The notes under the pieces: model-generated | The model's database searches: none | The model's input: only the letters and a program-made list of their open reading frames with translations | Told to the model about the DNA's origin: nothing | Program-made: the position numbers and the translations under genes | Source: Musicola paradisiaca NCPPB 2511 | GTDB lineage: Bacteria > Pseudomonadota > Gammaproteobacteria > Enterobacterales > Enterobacteriaceae | NCBI RefSeq assembly: GCF_000400505.1 | Contig: NZ_CM001857.1 | Location: forward strand, 2,346,257 to 2,410,256 | Reading direction: 5' to 3' | Length of the DNA: 64,000 nt | Shown here: positions 37,233 through 46,310 of the stretch, in pieces | How positions within the stretch are numbered: position 1 is the stretch's first letter | Layout: each line of letters begins with the position of its first letter

Positions 37233-38539
37233 TTCAAAATTTCCTTTAATAGTTAAACCGCACAGGTGCGTTATACAGAAAAACCAGAGTCGTTACTGAT
37301 TGAGGCACGAAAATAAGGATCGGCAGAGAAGTGGTATTCAACGCTAACGTTTGTACTCAATACTTCTTTACTGAAAATGCCATTCATATACAGAACTGTA
37401 CCTCGTTTTTACCAAAAAGGTTTATTACACACTCTGTTATCATTGGCAAGCCATTTTTTTACAGTGATGGACATGCCGCACAAATTAGGGACTTTAATGT
37501 ATCAGTTAATATGTCAACCGGCTCAGGGCTGCTATATTGACATACCAGAAGTATTCCCTATGACACTCCCAACGGTTTGATTATGTGCACGATATGATAA
37601 TTACGCAAGGTGCGGCGCCTAATTAATACGGCGGCATCCATCACTATAACAAAACAATATTGCCCGCATGTTTCCCATCTCTTCATGATAGAGACAGTTT
37701 CGGTAATCGTGTTCTCACACAGTTGGCAAAAAATGTAAAAAACATAAGAAAAAAACTTTATATACAACAAGATGCACACACCGATTTCTGATGGTGATTA
37801 TCTAAATATACAATAATGATGAAACAAAGGTGATATATAAATTTCATCTTATAAAGATGTTTGTATTATTTTTTGCAAAAAATGATTTGTTAACATTCAT
37901 TCTGTACACACAGCGCCGAATTGTTAAAAAACGCCAAGTCAAAGATTGCACCTTCCCACCAAACTGCATACTTTCCACTCTATTTAAGTCAGTGATAGGG
38001 ATCATAATTCTGCGAGCGCCCTCAGGATGAATTGATGGGCATTTACATGAAAAAATGTATTACTATGCCGAATTCATGCAATCACCCTTCTATTACGTTT
38101 TGTCCAACGATTATTTTATGAGATTAATGTCTCATTCATTTTCCTTCATGCATTTTTAACGCGCGAAACTAATCCCCCGATAAGATCCAGATCAAAAACA
38201 GCGAAGACCAAGTATCCATCTGATTTTCTTTTATATCAAATCGACCGCATACCCTTCAGACATTGCAGGGATTTCTGAACCCGCGACAATATTTTGAACA
38301 TCTGTCGTGACAAGCACAGTAATTAAGCGTTATTGTCATCCCGTCAGTTTCTTTATCACACCGTTATAGCCGGTCACTCAGACCATTTTTCAGAGAAAGG
38401 CCGCAGCGTAATACGTATCTTTCTCCCTTCGTTTCGATGGGGATGACCAACACCATCGGCTGTGCGCCAGATTCATTTTTTATACTGCATAATTCATTAA
38501 CGTAATGATCTATCAGATTGCATCAACGGGAGGTGCCCT
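37233..38539. other. 1.3-kb AT-rich stretch without a convincing gene
   Basis: Apart from the cspC promoter/leader at its left end and the yniA ribosome-binding site (GGGAGG) at its right end, I see no supported gene. Open frames of 60-75 codons (for example 37331-37540, 37558-37779 minus, 37830-38030 plus) have no ribosome-binding site or family features. The base composition is much more AT-rich than the flanking core genes. It could hide a small RNA, small proteins or remnants of a lost gene. Confidence 0.5.
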
Positions 38540-39400
38540 ATGTGGCAAACGATCGCACAACTACTGGAAGAACATCTGGGGCCGGGTGAGATTCAGGAAC
38601 GTAGAGAGTTGCCCGGAGGCGAAATCCACTCTGCATGGTTTATTCGCTATGGTGAACACGATGTGTTCATCAAGAGTGATTCCCGGGAATTGTTGACCAA
38701 ATTCCGGGCTGAAGCGGAACAGCTTGAACTGCTGGCCAAAAGCAAAACCGTACAGATCCCGGCCGTTTACGGTGTGGGTTGTACCCGCGACTACAGCTTC
38801 CTCTTATTGCAATATCTCTCGACCAAACCATTGGATGCCCACAGCGCCTGGTGCCTTGGGCAACATCTGGCCAAGCTTCACCAATGGAGTGACCAGCCGC
38901 AATTCGGCCTCGATTTTGACAATGATCTGTCAACCACGCCGCAACCTAATGCCTGGCAACGGCGTTGGTCCACATTTTTTGCCGAGCAGCGCATTGGCTG
39001 GCAACTGCAACTGGCGGCGGAAAAAGGCCTGAGTTTTGGCGACATCGGTATGTTGATCGCTACAGTCGAACAGCGATTGGCTAGCCATCAACCCCAACCA
39101 GCGCTACTGCATGGTGATTTATGGTCAGGAAATTGGGTCAATACGTCCGAGGGATGTTATTTATTCGATCCTGCGTGTTACTGGGGGGACAGAGAATGCG
39201 ATCTGGCTATGCTGCCCTTGTACCCGGATCTACCGAAGCAAATTTATGACGGCTACCAAAGCGTATGGCCTCTGGATAAAGGCTTTGTGGAACGTCAACC
39301 CATTTACCAGCTTTACTATTTACTCAATCGCGCCAACTTGTTTGGCGGCAAACACGTTGTTGCCGCACAGCAAGCCATCGAGTCAGCGCTATTAGAATGA
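38540..39400 (+). CDS. yniA: Fructosamine kinase family protein YniA
   Basis: Protein of 286 residues (as E. coli YniA) with a protein-kinase-like aminoglycoside/fructosamine-3-kinase fold. Visible are the lysine of DVFIKSDSRELL, the catalytic LHGDLWSGNW (HGDxxxxN) and the metal-binding DPACYWGDRECDLAML. The family phosphorylates ketoamine-modified amines or proteins; the substrate here is unproven. The ATG at 38540 has GGGAGG upstream. It is convergent with yniB. Confidence 0.94.
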   Translation: MWQTIAQLLEEHLGPGEIQERRELPGGEIHSAWFIRYGEHDVFIKSDSRELLTKFRAEAEQLELLAKSKTVQIPAVYGVGCTRDYSFLLLQYLSTKPLDAHSAWCLGQHLAKLHQWSDQPQFGLDFDNDLSTTPQPNAWQRRWSTFFAEQRIGWQLQLAAEKGLSFGDIGMLIATVEQRLASHQPQPALLHGDLWSGNWVNTSEGCYLFDPACYWGDRECDLAMLPLYPDLPKQIYDGYQSVWPLDKGFVERQPIYQLYYLLNRANLFGGKHVVAAQQAIESALLE

Positions 39401-39422
39401 AAACGCACGGAGTGAAAATGCC

Positions 39423-39444
39423 AATCGGGGTTAGCGCCCCGATT
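39423..39444. terminator. Hairpin between convergent yniA and yniB
   Basis: AATCGGGG-TTAGCG-CCCCGATT, a perfect 8-bp stem between the two stops. T-runs are weak on both sides. Confidence 0.5.
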
Positions 39445-39449
39445 GACTA

Positions 39450-39998
39450 TCAGCCGACCAAACCGATGACTTTCAAGACCAGATAACCGACTACCGCAAC
39501 AACGAGCGGCAAGATGTACAACGGAAAAAATTGCAGAAAAACGGTATGCCGGGGGAGCTCGACACGGGATTCCAACTCCTCACGAGTTTTCCCCTCCTCG
39601 CCTTTCGCCTTTTCCAGAATTAACTGATCTTCCAACCCTTCACGAATATGCTTTACCTGACGAGAAAGACGCGCGCCGGAAACTTGTAAAGCCAGACCCA
39701 AAAAAATCAAGAGATAGACCGCCCAGAACATAAGTGTTGTGCTGGCGGAAAGACGCCCAAAATCCGGCACCGGTGAATTGAACCAGAGCACATTCAAAAA
39801 TGGCGTATTAAAACGCAGCACCTCTACTACCAAGTGCAGAAAATCCTGCAGGACACCATTGATGCCTTGCGTTTTCTCAGTAAAGGTATGAACGAGATTT
39901 GCCAATGAAATCACTGTCGAAAGCAGAGCCGGGATAAAAAGGATCCAACCCGCGATGCGTTTAAACACCGCAATGCGGCCAGCCTGTTGATACGTCAT
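39450..39998 (-). CDS. yniB: YniB family inner-membrane protein
   Basis: Membrane protein of 182 residues (E. coli YniB 178). Hydrophobic helices lie near residues 17-35 (GWILFIPALLSTVISLANL), 87-107 (FWAVYLLIFLGLALQVSG) and at the C-terminus (FFPLYILPLVVAVVGYLVLKVIG), with a charged, helical segment between. AAGGGG precedes the ATG. The yniA-yniB pairing is conserved. Function unknown. Confidence 0.9.
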   Translation of the reverse strand: MTYQQAGRIAVFKRIAGWILFIPALLSTVISLANLVHTFTEKTQGINGVLQDFLHLVVEVLRFNTPFLNVLWFNSPVPDFGRLSASTTLMFWAVYLLIFLGLALQVSGARLSRQVKHIREGLEDQLILEKAKGEEGKTREELESRVELPRHTVFLQFFPLYILPLVVAVVGYLVLKVIGLVG

Positions 39999-40205
39999 GA
40001 GTTCCCCTTGTGCGCAACGTCGTGGAAACGTTACCGGTCGAGACAGAAAATAAGTGTATTCAAACCCGATAGCAGGGTACTTCAGGTTTATGAAGAGTCA
40101 ACTTTTCTTTCCTACTATAGATAGGCTTCGACACTCAACGCATCAGCGCTAGCCTGGTGTGCGTTCCGGGGACAAAGACAGGAAATGGCGAGATTAGACG
40201 AATAG

Positions 40206-40234
40206 CGAAAATACCGGCCTAACCGGCCGGTATT
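40206..40234 (-). terminator. Terminator downstream of kdgF
   Basis: On the minus strand AATACCGGCC-GGTTA-GGCCGGTATT is followed by TTCG. A perfect 10-bp stem 10 bp after the kdgF stop. Confidence 0.75.
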
Positions 40235-40244
40235 CTGACATCAA

Positions 40245-40577
40245 TCAGAGGAAATCTGCACGTTTCGGCGAGAAAGTATCGATAAGCACGCTGCCATCTT
40301 CCAAAGAAACCACACCGTGGATCTCGCTTTTCACCGCCATATAGGCATCGCCCGTTTTCAGAATGCGTTTTTCGCCTTCAATCTCTACTTCGAAACTACC
40401 GGCCGCCACGTAGGCTATCTGGTCATGAATGTCATGCTTGTGCGGAGTGCCGATCGCGCCTTTGGCAAAATGCACGCACACCATCATCAGGTCATCGCTC
40501 CAGGTAATGATCTTACGCTTGATGCCACCGCCCAGTTCTTCCCATGGCGTATCGTCGTCAATAAAGTACCTTCTCAT
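40245..40577 (-). CDS. kdgF: KdgF, cupin for unsaturated uronate linearisation
   Basis: Cupin of 110 residues matching Dickeya KdgF. It converts 4,5-unsaturated monouronates, the end products of pectate and oligogalacturonide lyases, to the linear ketone 4-deoxy-L-threo-5-hexosulose uronate (DKI). Metal ligands are visible in the cupin motif TPHKHDIHDQIAYVAAGSFEVEIEG (His46, His48, Gln53) with a later His (SEIHGVV). GAGGAG precedes the ATG. It is divergent from kduI across a region with a KdgR box, so the two halves of the pathway are probably induced together. Confidence 0.94.
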   Translation of the reverse strand: MRRYFIDDDTPWEELGGGIKRKIITWSDDLMMVCVHFAKGAIGTPHKHDIHDQIAYVAAGSFEVEIEGEKRILKTGDAYMAVKSEIHGVVSLEDGSVLIDTFSPKRADFL

Positions 40578-40897
40578 TTTTTCTCCTCAATATTGTGTTA
40601 TGTGTTCGCCTTGATACCCTCAGGCAACAGGACAAGACAAGTACCGACATTCTAGTAACATCAGGACCAGACGAAACATAAAATAAGTAAAACCATGACG
40701 CCCCTCAAGAAATAAATAAAACATTATTTCATTTTTATTGAATTCGCATCTCAACCACACTACTATCGCGCCATATACGAAAGAACCGGGCAGTCAGGGC
40801 CTGGTGACATTGTCACTGCCACGCGATGTTTCCTGCCCTGCCCGGGGCTTTCCTTCCCGAGCCCTCATCCGGTTCAGTCTGGAAGCAAGGAGCGATC
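40578..40897. other. kdgF-kduI divergent promoter region
   Basis: 320 bp with a good KdgR operator (40715-40733) and the kduI ribosome-binding site AAGGAG. No gene is supported; a small frame 40738-40944 runs into kduI in another frame and looks fortuitous. Confidence 0.6.
40715..40733. promoter_or_regulatory. KdgR-box between kdgF and kduI
   Basis: AATAAAACATTATTTCATT agrees with the Dickeya KdgR consensus (AATRAAAYRNYGTTTYATT) with one clear mismatch. KdgR represses pectin-catabolism genes until KDG binds it, and this position fits control of both divergent genes. Confidence 0.7.
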
Positions 40898-41734
40898 ATG
40901 CAAGTTCGTCAGAGTATTCACAGCGATCATGCCCGTCAGCTTGATACGGCCGGGTTACGCCGTGAATTTTTGATAGAAAAGATTTTTGATGCCGACGCCT
41001 GCACCATGACGTATAGCCACATCGACAGAATCATCATCGGCGGAGTGATGCCGGTTCATCATGCTGTAACGTTAGGAGAAGATGTTGGACGCCAATTGGG
41101 CGTCAGCTATTTTCTGGAACGACGTGAACTGGGCACCATCAACATCGGCGGCGACGGCATCGTTACCGTTGATGGGCAGGACTATGCCGTTGGGCACGAA
41201 GAAGCGCTTTATATCGGCCGTGGAGCCAAAGATATTCATTTTCGTAGCCTGAATCCGGACTCACCAGCCAGGTTTTATTACAACAGCGCCCCTGCCCACA
41301 CAACCTACCCAACCCGCAGAATTACTGCGGCGCAAGCGTCACCCCAAACGTTGGGCGATAACGCCACCAGCAATCTTAGAACCATCAACAAATATATTGT
41401 TCCTGATGTCTTACCCACCTGCCAGCTCACTATGGGTCTAACCAAACTGGCAGAGGGCAACCTCTGGAACACCATGCCATGTCACACGCATGAGCGTCGG
41501 ATGGAAGTCTACTTCTACTTTGACATGGACGAAGAAAGCGCCGTGTTTCACATGATGGGTCAGCCTCAGGAAACCCGTCACATTCTGGTGCATAACGAAC
41601 AGGCCGTGATTTCTCCCAGTTGGTCGATTCACGCAGGCGTAGGCACCAAACGCTATACCTTTATCTGGGGCATGGTGGGTGAAAATCAGGTTTTTGGCGA
41701 TATGGATCACCTTAACGTTAGCGAACTACGCTAA
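40898..41734 (+). CDS. kduI: 5-dehydro-4-deoxy-D-glucuronate isomerase KduI
   Basis: Isomerase of 278 residues, the family length, that converts DKI to 2,5-diketo-3-deoxygluconate (DKII). The start ATG 40898 ([28 protein letters not shown]) has AAGGAG 7 nt upstream. The zinc site is visible as [17 protein letters not shown] (HxHxxxxE) with a later His ([12 protein letters not shown]). Its neighbours kdgF and kduD supply the previous and next steps. Confidence 0.96.
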   Translation: MQVRQSIHSDHARQLDTAGLRREFLIEKIFDADACTMTYSHIDRIIIGGVMPVHHAVTLGEDVGRQLGVSYFLERRELGTINIGGDGIVTVDGQDYAVGHEEALYIGRGAKDIHFRSLNPDSPARFYYNSAPAHTTYPTRRITAAQASPQTLGDNATSNLRTINKYIVPDVLPTCQLTMGLTKLAEGNLWNTMPCHTHERRMEVYFYFDMDEESAVFHMMGQPQETRHILVHNEQAVISPSWSIHAGVGTKRYTFIWGMVGENQVFGDMDHLNVSELR

Positions 41735-41813
41735 CAGTGATAAGCCGGAGCTCCGGTAATCCCTACAGTAACAGCACGCGACGAATAATGTCGTTCACAG
41801 AGAGATTAAAGCT

Positions 41814-42575
41814 ATGATTTTAGATTCATTCAATTTACAGGGCAAAATTGCTCTGATCACAGGTTGCGATACCGGTCTGGGTCAAGGTATGGCGATCGGG
41901 CTAGCCGAAGCAGGCTGTGACATTGTGGGTGTCAATATCGTCGAGCCGAAAGACACGATTGAAAAAGTCACCGCTCTGGGCCGTCGTTTTCTCAGCCTGA
42001 CGGCTGACATGAGCGATGTCTCCGGCCATGCCGCTCTGGTGGAAAAAGCTGTCGCCGAATTCGGCAAAGTGGATATCCTGGTGAACAACGCAGGTATTAT
42101 TCGCCGCGAAGATGCTATCGAATTCAGTGAAAAGAACTGGGACGATGTGATGAACCTTAACATCAAGAGCGTCTTCTTCATGTCTCAGACCGTTGCGCGC
42201 CAGTTCATCAAGCAAGGCACCGGCGGCAAAATCATCAATATCGCGTCCATGCTGTCCTTCCAGGGTGGTATCCGTGTTCCTTCCTATACCGCATCCAAGA
42301 GCGCGGTTATGGGGATTACCCGCTTGATGGCTAACGAATGGGCGAAACACAACATCAACGTCAATGCCATCGCGCCAGGCTATATGGCCACCAACAACAC
42401 CCAGCAGCTGCGCGCGGATCAGGATCGCAGTAAAGAAATTCTGGATCGCATCCCGGCCGGTCGTTGGGGTTTGCCGCAAGACCTTAAAGGCCCTGCAGTA
42501 TTCCTGGCATCAAGCGCCTCTGATTATATCAACGGCTATACCGTTGCCGTAGACGGTGGCTGGCTGGCTCGCTAA
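41814..42575 (+). CDS. kduD: 2-dehydro-3-deoxy-D-gluconate 5-dehydrogenase KduD
   Basis: Short-chain dehydrogenase of 253 residues that reduces DKII to KDG with NADH. Motifs are complete: nucleotide-binding ITGCDTGLGQGMA, NNAG (VDILVNNAGIIRR), catalytic Ser region IASMLSFQGG and YTASK. It lies 79 bp after kduI on the same strand, so an operon is likely. A strong terminator follows. Confidence 0.96.
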   Translation: MILDSFNLQGKIALITGCDTGLGQGMAIGLAEAGCDIVGVNIVEPKDTIEKVTALGRRFLSLTADMSDVSGHAALVEKAVAEFGKVDILVNNAGIIRREDAIEFSEKNWDDVMNLNIKSVFFMSQTVARQFIKQGTGGKIINIASMLSFQGGIRVPSYTASKSAVMGITRLMANEWAKHNINVNAIAPGYMATNNTQQLRADQDRSKEILDRIPAGRWGLPQDLKGPAVFLASSASDYINGYTVAVDGGWLAR

Positions 42576-42602
42576 GTTAGCTTCAATATTTTTTCGTGAT
42601 AG

Positions 42603-42636
42603 AAAGCACAATCCTGGATTGTGCTTTTCTTTTTTC
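42603..42636 (+). terminator. Terminator downstream of kduD
   Basis: AAAGCACAAT-CCTGG-ATTGTGCTTT, a perfect 10-bp stem, followed by TCTTTTTT. Confidence 0.9.
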
Positions 42637-42697
42637 ATCAATAAGTTACCTATTTCCTTCTTTTTCCACGCTGTTTCCAAAATTCCTCTGAAAAATT

Positions 42698-42716
42698 TTA
42701 AAACAACGTTCCGACC
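42698..42716. promoter_or_regulatory. Weak KdgR-like site and CRP half-site upstream of pelW
   Basis: TTTAAAACAACGTTCCGAC fits the central part of the KdgR consensus but not its right arm. Just downstream, TCACA (42721-42725) could be half of a CRP site. The pelW-tog operon is known to be KdgR- and CRP-controlled in D. dadantii; the assignment of these bases is tentative. Confidence 0.35.
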
Positions 42717-42833
42717 CTGATCACACTTTCGATATTGAGCACATGACGAGAGAGTTAGTTGGGCAATATAATCAATCAAAACAATGTTTCTATTTATAAG
42801 GAACTGACCGTAAGGTTCCTAAGAAGGTACTCC

Positions 42834-44465
42834 ATGAGTATTTTTTCGGATTTAAACACCAGCAGAAAATGGCAAATAGAGCGATGGTTATCTGCCATTA
42901 ATAGTCATATCGAAAAAGTTCAAACCTGCGCTCAAAGCGTTGTAAATCCAACGCCATTATTTGCTGATGGTTTTGATGTCAAAACATTGACGCCGGTCGT
43001 CTGGAAATTTCCAGATGGTCATGACGCCCCTATATCTAATTTCGCCAGTCAACAAAATTGGTTGCGTCTTTTAATTTCCATGAGCGAAGTCACAGAAACG
43101 GAAAAATACCGTCAATCTGCATTTGAACAGTGCCGCTATTTCCTCAACCATTTCGTTGATGATAAAAGCGGACTTTTTTTCTGGGGCGGGCACCGTTTTA
43201 TTAATCTTGACACATTAAGCAGCGAAGGGCCGGAATCAAAATCGCTGGTGCATGAATTAAAACACCATTTGCCCTATTACGAATTGCTATTAGATCTTGA
43301 ACCAGAAAAAACGCTGAATTTTATTCAAGGGTTCTGGAATGCACATGTGGAAAACTGGGAATCCTTGGATCTGGGGCGTCATGGCGATTACGCAAAAGTT
43401 CGCGATCCTAACGTCTTCACCCATGTGCGCCATGATGTAGTTGATCCCTCTCGCTGGCCGGAACTGCCGCTGACTAAAGGGTTGACGTTCGTCAATGCTG
43501 GCACGGATCTGATTTACGCAGCCTTCGCTTATACGCGCCATACCGGAGACCCGCAAGCGGCAGCATGGGGCAAGCATCTTTATCGTCAATATGTACTGGC
43601 GCGTAATCCGGAAACCGGCATGCCGGTATACCAATTTAGCTCGCCAATTCAACGCCAGCCCGCACCCGCAGATGACAACCAGACACAATCTTGGTTCGGC
43701 GATCGCGCTCAGCGCCAGTTCGGGCCGGAGTTCGGCGCCATTGCCCGCGAGGCTAACGTACTATTTCGCGATATGCACCCGCTACTGGCGGATAACCCGC
43801 TCGCTATGCTGGAAATTCTGCGGCGCCAGCCGGATCACGAAATGCTGACCTGGGTGATCACCGGGCTCAAAAACTACTACCAATACGCCTATGATGCCGA
43901 CACCAATACGCTGCGTCCTATGTGGAACAACGGTCAGGATATGACGGGTTATCGTTTCCAGCGTGACGGTTATTACGGCAAGGCCGGCACCGAGCTCAAG
44001 CCCTTCCCCATCGAAGGGGATTATTTGCTGCCGCTGGTGCGCGCTTGGCGTCTGAGCGGAGATAGTGAGCTTGACTCGCTGATCTCCACACTGTTGTCCC
44101 GGTTGGAAAAGCAGGGTATACATCAAGCCGCTTCGCCATTTTTATTATTGGCGGTTATTGAGCTCGCCGAAGAAAAACAGTCGGCACAGTGGGCGGAATA
44201 TGCCTGGCAATTAGCGGAAATTCTGTTTAACCGTTATTTCCATCACGGCTTGCTGATGCGTTCCGAACATCATCGCTATATACGGCTTGACGATCCATTC
44301 CCAGCGATTCTGCTTACACTGATTGCTGCTTGCAGAAATAAATTGAGCACGCTTCCCACCATTCTGACACAGGGGGGATATGTACATGGCGATTTTCGCA
44401 TCAATGGACAAAGCAAGGTCATATACGACGTTGAGTTTATTTACCCAGAATTATTGACTCATTGA
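42834..44465 (+). CDS. pelW: Cytoplasmic exopolygalacturonate lyase PelW
   Basis: Protein of 543 residues, the length of Dickeya PelW (polysaccharide lyase family 2). PelW cleaves unsaturated digalacturonate from the reducing end of short oligogalacturonides after their uptake. The start MSIFSDLNTSRKWQIERWL at ATG 42834 has AAGAAGG upstream. There is no signal peptide, consistent with a cytoplasmic enzyme. The protein is rich in Trp and aromatic residues (NWESLDLGRHGDYAKV, HVRHDVVDPSRWPELP), as expected of the alpha/alpha-barrel PL2 fold. It heads pelW-togMNAB; togM follows after 46 bp. Confidence 0.94.
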   Translation: MSIFSDLNTSRKWQIERWLSAINSHIEKVQTCAQSVVNPTPLFADGFDVKTLTPVVWKFPDGHDAPISNFASQQNWLRLLISMSEVTETEKYRQSAFEQCRYFLNHFVDDKSGLFFWGGHRFINLDTLSSEGPESKSLVHELKHHLPYYELLLDLEPEKTLNFIQGFWNAHVENWESLDLGRHGDYAKVRDPNVFTHVRHDVVDPSRWPELPLTKGLTFVNAGTDLIYAAFAYTRHTGDPQAAAWGKHLYRQYVLARNPETGMPVYQFSSPIQRQPAPADDNQTQSWFGDRAQRQFGPEFGAIAREANVLFRDMHPLLADNPLAMLEILRRQPDHEMLTWVITGLKNYYQYAYDADTNTLRPMWNNGQDMTGYRFQRDGYYGKAGTELKPFPIEGDYLLPLVRAWRLSGDSELDSLISTLLSRLEKQGIHQAASPFLLLAVIELAEEKQSAQWAEYAWQLAEILFNRYFHHGLLMRSEHHRYIRLDDPFPAILLTLIAACRNKLSTLPTILTQGGYVHGDFRINGQSKVIYDVEFIYPELLTH

Positions 44466-44511
44466 TTTTTTTATTTTTTAAGATTCAACATTACTAAAGT
44501 AGGTAGGCATT

Positions 44512-45402
44512 ATGAATGAAAACAGAATGCTGGGGTTAGCCTATATCTCCCCTTATATAATAGGGTTGATAGTTTTTACCGCTTTCCCCTTTATTTCATC
44601 GTTTGTGCTCAGTTTTACTGAGTATGATTTAATGAGCCCCCCCACATTCACCGGTCTTGAGAATTATCACCGGATGTTTATGGAGGACGATCTTTTTTGG
44701 AAATCCATGGGAATCACGTTCGCTTATGTATTCCTGACCATACCTCTTAAACTGATTTTCGCGCTGTTAATTGCATTTGTACTGAACTTCAAACTGCGTG
44801 GTATCGGCTTTTTCCGTACCGCTTATTATGTACCGTCTATTCTCGGCAGCAGCGTAGCGATCGCCGTGTTGTGGCGCGCATTGTTCGCCATCGACGGGCT
44901 GCTCAACAGCTTTATCGGCGTGCTCGGGCTCGACCCGATTAACTGGCTGGGTGAACCGGCGCTGGCGCTGATGTCCGTCACCTTGCTGCGCGTCTGGCAG
45001 TTTGGTTCCGCCATGGTGATTTTCCTCGCCGCACTGCAGAATGTCCCGCAGTCTCAGTATGAGGCCGCCATGATCGATGGCGCGTCAAAATGGCAGATGT
45101 TCCTGAAAGTGACTGTACCGTTGATTACACCGGTCATTTTCTTCAACTTCATCATGCAAACCACACAGGCGTTCCAGGAGTTCACCGCACCCTACGTTAT
45201 TACCGGCGGCGGGCCGACCCATTACACCTATCTGTTCTCGCTCTATATTTACGAGACGGCATTCAAGTATTTCGATATGGGCTATGGCGCTGCCCTTGCG
45301 TGGGTTCTGTTCCTGGTTGTTGCCGTCTTTGCTGCGATTTCCTTCAAATCGTCCAAATACTGGGTGTTCTATTCCGCCGATAAGGGAGGGAAAAATGGCT
45401 GA
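44512..45402 (+). CDS. togM: Oligogalacturonide ABC transporter permease TogM
   Basis: MalF-like inner-membrane permease of 296 residues with six predicted helices, starting MNENRMLGLAYISPYIIGLIVFTAFPFISS. The EAA loop reads YEAAMIDGASKWQMFLKVTVPLITP, which contacts the ATPase TogA. It pairs with TogN to import oligogalacturonides delivered by TogB. togN begins 8 bp before its end, with GGGAGGG inside togM as ribosome-binding site. Confidence 0.95.
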   Translation: MNENRMLGLAYISPYIIGLIVFTAFPFISSFVLSFTEYDLMSPPTFTGLENYHRMFMEDDLFWKSMGITFAYVFLTIPLKLIFALLIAFVLNFKLRGIGFFRTAYYVPSILGSSVAIAVLWRALFAIDGLLNSFIGVLGLDPINWLGEPALALMSVTLLRVWQFGSAMVIFLAALQNVPQSQYEAAMIDGASKWQMFLKVTVPLITPVIFFNFIMQTTQAFQEFTAPYVITGGGPTHYTYLFSLYIYETAFKYFDMGYGAALAWVLFLVVAVFAAISFKSSKYWVFYSADKGGKNG

Positions 45403-46297
45403 TATTCATTCACCAATGTCTGCGCAGGATATTGCTGCGGAAGAAGTTCGCCGCACATTGCGCCGGGAAAAAATCAACGCCGGGATTCGCTACGTCATTC
45501 TGCTGGGTGTCGGCATCCTGATGCTCTACCCGTTGGCGTGGATGTTCTCAGCTTCATTCAAGCCCAACCACGAAATTTTCACGACGTTGAGCCTGTGGCC
45601 AACGCACGCAACTTGGGATGGTTTTATCAACGGCTGGAAAACCGGGACCGAATATACTTTCGGTCACTACATGATCAATACCTTCCAGTACGTGATTCCG
45701 AAGGTGGTTCTGACGGTGATCTCTTCCACTATCGTGGCTTACGGCTTTGCCCGGTTTGAGATTCCATGGAAGAACTTTTGGTTCGCCACACTGATTGCCA
45801 CCATGCTGCTCCCCAGCACCGTACTGCTGATCCCGCAGTACATCATGTTCCGCGAAATGGGCATGTTGAACAGCTATCTGCCGTTATATCTGCCGTTAGC
45901 GTTCGCCACCCATGGATTCTTCGTGTTCATGCTGATCCAGTTCCTGCGCGGCGTTCCGCGCGACATGGAAGAAGCGGCGCAGATTGACGGCTGCAACTCC
46001 TGGCAGGTGCTGTGGTACGTCGTGGTACCCATTCTGAAACCGGCCATCATTTCCGTTGCGCTGTTCCAGTTCATGTGGTCGATGAACGACTTTATCGGTC
46101 CGTTGATTTACGTCTACAGCGTCGACAAATACCCCATCGCACTGGCCCTGAAAATGTCTATCGACGTGACGGAAGGTGCACCGTGGAACGAAATTCTGGC
46201 AATGGCGAGTATCTCCATTCTGCCGTCCATCATCATTTTCTTCATGGCTCAGCGCTACTTCGTTCAGGGCGTGACCAGCAGCGGAATTAAAGGTTAA
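45395..46297 (+). CDS. togN: Oligogalacturonide ABC transporter permease TogN
   Basis: MalG-like permease of 300 residues starting MADIHSPMSAQDIAAEEVRRTLRR at ATG 45395, overlapping togM by 8 bp. A charged N-terminal extension precedes six helices; the EAA motif is MEEAAQIDGCNSWQVLWYVVVPILKP. It forms the heterodimeric channel with TogM. togA follows after 13 bp. Confidence 0.95.
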   Translation: MADIHSPMSAQDIAAEEVRRTLRREKINAGIRYVILLGVGILMLYPLAWMFSASFKPNHEIFTTLSLWPTHATWDGFINGWKTGTEYTFGHYMINTFQYVIPKVVLTVISSTIVAYGFARFEIPWKNFWFATLIATMLLPSTVLLIPQYIMFREMGMLNSYLPLYLPLAFATHGFFVFMLIQFLRGVPRDMEEAAQIDGCNSWQVLWYVVVPILKPAIISVALFQFMWSMNDFIGPLIYVYSVDKYPIALALKMSIDVTEGAPWNEILAMASISILPSIIIFFMAQRYFVQGVTSSGIKG

Positions 46298-46310
46298 TTG
46301 AGGATTTATC

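Noticed and set aside
37558-37779. 73-codon minus-strand frame in the gene desert
   Set aside because: No ribosome-binding site; the translation has a hydrophobic start but no family resemblance. Kept only as part of the unassigned region.
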